Shown piece after piece: positions 16,301 to 18,154 of a stretch of DNA of 18,154 nt; the first letter of the stretch is position 1; each line of letters starts with the position of its first letter. The DNA lies in the NCBI GenBank assembly GCA_934296355.1, contig CAKRAY010000017.1, positions 1 through 18,154 of the forward strand. Direction: 5' to 3'. A model generated the notes under the pieces. The model made no database searches. It saw nothing but the letters and a program-made list of their open reading frames with translations, and was not told the origin of the DNA. The position numbers and the translations under genes were made by a program. The stretch is from an uncultured Clostridia bacterium (GTDB lineage Bacteria; Bacillota; Clostridia; Christensenellales; DTU072).

Positions 16301-18154
16301 CGTAATCGGAATCCTTAATTTTGGCATAAAGCGTAGTGTTTTCTCTAATGCTTATCGGGAACACCACATTCTCGGTAAACATCTCTTCATAGAACCATCC
16401 CGCAAATATTTTACCGGAAGGTAATTGCGGAGCATAGGGCTCTACAAACGCCGCGCCTTCGTACGGATAACTTTCGTTTTCGACTTTATAAGTTAAAGTA
16501 TATTTATCCGAATCTAAGAATTGTTGATGCACTTCCGTTGCTTCGTATAAGTCATTATTAAAATAATGCTTGCCCGCTTCCCTAAACGCGTTATAATCGA
16601 CGCTCACCAATTCTTTAACGGTGGAAAATTCAACGCTATACAAATAATCGCAACCATAGAAAGCGTCGCTAGCCACGGACCTCAGCGATACGGGAAATAC
16701 GATTGACTTTATTCCGATGCAATTCATAAACGCATAACTGTCGATAGTTTTTAATTTACTATTTACACCGAATGCGATATCCGTAATGAATCCTTTATCT
16801 CTGAATACGTCTGTCGTTATATAAGATACACTATCGGGAATCGTTATCGACATGCTATAACCGTTATAAGCGATTAACGCGCCGGCTACGACCACAAAAT
16901 CCTCGTCGGAATCGACAATAGGCGTCTTATCGAACACATAACTGCCGAATTTGTTTATCGACATCGTTTCCGGATAAACAAAACTCGTTAATTGTTCGCA
17001 ACCATAAAAAGCATAATTGCCAATTTCCGTCAGCGACGACGTTGCTCCGTCGGATACTATAACGGTTTTTAACACTTTATTATTGTAAAAAGCCTTTTCG
17101 CCTATATATACCAACTCGACAGGCATTTTTACGCTTGTAATGCCGTTGTGTGAATTAAAAGCGTTGTCGGCAATATATTTAACGGGACAATCGTCTATTA
17201 CGTCGGGTATCTCTATATCCTTTTCGTTTCCTATATATCCGTATATATATACCTCTCCGTCTTTAACTTCATAACTGAACCCGTTGTAATAATCGGCATA
17301 CCCGTTCCATTCGCTATACGTTTCTACAATAATATCTGTTCTATTCTTCAAAGAAAAGACTTTATTGGTGTCTATGAGCATTACGCTTTCGGGCGAATAC
17401 TCTCCGAATGCTTGTATAAACTCATTGGCTTCCATGTTAAAATTCGCATGGTTTATTCTAATTGTTTTTAATGAAGGACAAACTATGCTCTTATGTTCCA
17501 GCGTTAACGGCGAGTTTATCGTTATGCAAACGGCGTCGGTATAGTAAAATGCGCCGGGAATAATCTTAACGCAATTCGGATGTACGCTTACTTCGGGGTT
17601 AACGTTTCCCGCATACTTGGCGGGATAAACGTATAACGTTCTATAAGACAAGTCGTATAGACCGCCCTTATACACAGAAAACGAACTTGACTCCGTAGCC
17701 ACGGATTCCAAAGCATTGCAACCGCTAAATGCTCCGTCGCCGAGTTTTTCCAATGAGGCCGGAAGTTCTATACTCTTCAATAAACTTAAGCCCGAAAAAG
17801 CATACTCGCCTATCGTTTTCAAATTCGTTCCCGTGAACGTGACCTTTGTTAACGCGTTGTCGGAAGACATAGCAAACGCTTTCTCCTGTATCGAGGTGAC
17901 GCCGGACGATATATTTATTTCGGTTAAACCGGTACAATTGGAAAAAGCACCCGTCATAATCTGCTTTAATCCGTTAGGCAAAGTTACGTTTTCTAACATA
18001 GAAGCGCCATAGAACGCATAAACGCTTATTTCCTCCGTTTCGTTCATAACCGTATATTCGGTCGAATCTTTTAGCGAAGGATAACTAAGCAAAACTTTTT
18101 TAGACTTATCGTATAAAACTCCGTTGTCAACGCAAAAATATTCGTTTCCCGAAC
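13347..18154 (-). CDS. Giant BspA-type leucine-rich-repeat surface protein with InlB-like repeats (5' end outside window)
   Basis: The frame is open to the right edge, giving at least 1601 residues; the N-terminus and any signal peptide lie beyond 18154. A TTG at 18092 is not the start, since coding sequence (NGVLYDKSKK) continues before it. About 35 units of the BspA/LRR_5 pattern are visible (AF-x-x-C-x-x-L-x-x-V-x-hydrophobic-P/S, about 23 residues each). Two Listeria-Bacteroides (InlB B-type, Flg_new) repeats interrupt them: one near visible residues 549-615, the other near 1276-1345, each ending in an AGWFYEE/VGWFLDK plus LYAK/VYAK signature. BspA-like proteins are secreted or surface proteins involved in adhesion; that role is inferred here. 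The end (ENKEEDLVK) has no LPXTG or membrane helix, so anchoring is not at the C-terminus. The stop overlaps the HisZ-like start. Confidence 0.9.
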   Translation of the reverse strand, partial: SGNEYFCVDNGVLYDKSKKVLLSYPSLKDSTEYTVMNETEEISVYAFYGASMLENVTLPNGLKQIMTGAFSNCTGLTEINISSGVTSIQEKAFAMSSDNALTKVTFTGTNLKTIGEYAFSGLSLLKSIELPASLEKLGDGAFSGCNALESVATESSSFSVYKGGLYDLSYRTLYVYPAKYAGNVNPEVSVHPNCVKIIPGAFYYTDAVCITINSPLTLEHKSIVCPSLKTIRINHANFNMEANEFIQAFGEYSPESVMLIDTNKVFSLKNRTDIIVETYSEWNGYADYYNGFSYEVKDGEVYIYGYIGNEKDIEIPDVIDDCPVKYIADNAFNSHNGITSVKMPVELVYIGEKAFYNNKVLKTVIVSDGATSSLTEIGNYAFYGCEQLTSFVYPETMSINKFGSYVFDKTPIVDSDEDFVVVAGALIAYNGYSMSITIPDSVSYITTDVFRDKGFITDIAFGVNSKLKTIDSYAFMNCIGIKSIVFPVSLRSVASDAFYGCDYLYSVEFSTVKELVSVDYNAFREAGKHYFNNDLYEATEVHQQFLDSDKYTLTYKVENESYPYEGAAFVEPYAPQLPSGKIFAGWFYEEMFTENVVFPISIRENTTLYAKIKDSDYVSDGLEYSKGEGGYIITGYKGNDAYVIIPSLYKDAEIVGIAENAFGKTMVEIDLRSTVADDGTYRTNIVSVGINAFVNSGWYKNFAGDFVIYDNVLIGYKGDAKVVIVPENVTLVADGVFKNNRYIEYVQLSSRINVITEEMFYGCTSLKEVKMGGNVTHIRNKAFYGCESLTAINFEEQKSLTEIATDAFDGSAWISGQKEDCLVVCDILYKYQGEASTLHIPKNVKAISENAFMNNKYLMNVYLPKGLETIRQNAFNNVTSLCNVFLSNDSSLQYILDGAFMNCSQLRTIDLSNAKGLISIGEKAFYNCNGLQKVFIPGTVNTIGDMAFASSSVYEVEFDNNSRLLKIGKGVFENCNTLYKVVFTGSSILTSIGKRAFYGCKSLRVFSNASASITTLEDYAFYGCTSLTEMDVNENKFISIGVGAVEGLGYLAAKANSVKMFGNILISYNGLDKIVIIPEETTVIYDEAFMNNVAIRTVRFAGASKLVKINDRAFYGCVNLSDITFPSSVKEVGYQVMDGTVWYTEKLLSERYITINNTLIRYNANETIQAEIPDNVTVIKKDAFKGNSVYDILIPEGVQVIEDGAFNGIVPATWEEKGVEYTGWTLTINAVTLPGLLYENKIDGCLAIYISNEDTLASYRLNEEWSVQESLLRVIEKYNITYVVNAAEGDPIYPDVIHAMYNSKSVKVKSNTAKQFVFVGWFLDKDYRNPISYPYILDSDITVYAKCVDYDEGSNPDAYLLVELDDGTYTIKEYSDRTDKSVVIITSQSGKNIVSITGYLGYIKYEGNEYPKYVYNSDRNVFEPYNEFEHSGGDVVTYRRNDIIEEISFANNCTITEIGENAFAGLTNLKKVTFASSIKKIAENAFADCTSLSEIVFSEGMSNVRVCSGAFTNCTSLRTLTITDGIETLEDEAFAGCTNLTTIYVTADRPITLYGGAMPFEINNDLRIYVPQARENEFKSTWSAYDGYIYVWENKEEDLVK

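Noticed and set aside
18030..18092. TTG at 18092 as the start of the LRR protein
   Set aside because: The frame stays open to 18154 with typical BspA-type coding sequence before it, and no ribosome site precedes the TTG, so the gene is truncated by the window edge.
13347..18154. CRISPR array or simple DNA repeats in the LRR region
   Set aside because: The repetition is at protein level with diverged codons and belongs to LRR units; there are no identical direct repeats with regular spacers.

Overview
The window looks like a chromosomal segment of an uncultured, low-to-moderate GC Bacillota (Clostridia) bacterium, probably host-associated. The grounds are strong Gram-positive Shine-Dalgarno sites, sigma-A-like promoters, a membrane diadenylate cyclase of the CdaA type, a HisZ-type protein, a clostridial-style MurG and aspartate kinase, and a very large BspA-type leucine-rich-repeat surface protein. 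This is inferred from gene content alone; I cannot place it more precisely. Nearly all of it is coding, and no gene-free stretch exceeds 300 bases.

Layout. (1) 30-4259, plus strand: a six-helix membrane protein of unknown function, the c-di-AMP synthase cdaA, a DUF1015-family gene broken by a frameshift, and aspartate kinase. Spacing is tight, and the run ends at a bidirectional hairpin terminator shared with the next block. (2) 4314-9218, minus strand, read from right to left: an alpha/beta hydrolase of the monoacylglycerol lipase type, an 881-residue lipoprotein with GLUG-like beta-helix repeats, a terminator, then a separately promoted 115-residue Tyr-rich/acidic protein, a second terminator, and a PIG-L-fold protein that has lost its metal-binding motifs. 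(3) 9344-11760, plus strand: a MurG glycosyltransferase followed by a membrane-anchored protein with a large predicted extracellular beta-rich domain. (4) 11823-12095, minus strand: a three-tRNA operon (Gly-GCC, Cys-GCA, Leu-TAA, in order of transcription) with its own promoter, sharing a bidirectional terminator with block 3. (5) 12205-18154, minus strand: the BspA-like giant, whose 5' end lies outside the window, overlapping by four bases a HisZ-like (histidyl-tRNA synthetase paralogue) protein.

How the genes work together. Block 1 combines second-messenger synthesis with entry into the aspartate pathway (lysine, diaminopimelate, threonine, methionine). The usual cdaA partners cdaR and glmM do not follow cdaA; other genes occupy that position. 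Block 2 looks like an envelope/lipid-hydrolysis unit with an exported lipoprotein. Block 3 is peptidoglycan synthesis plus an unknown surface protein. Block 5 pairs a predicted surface adhesin-like protein with a cytosolic HisZ homologue.

I did not see a clear new defence, mobile or CRISPR system. The items most worth a second look are the degenerate PIG-L homologue, the orphan HisZ-like protein coupled to the LRR giant, the cdaA neighbourhood, the disrupted DUF1015 gene, and the unassigned 115-residue and 441-residue proteins.
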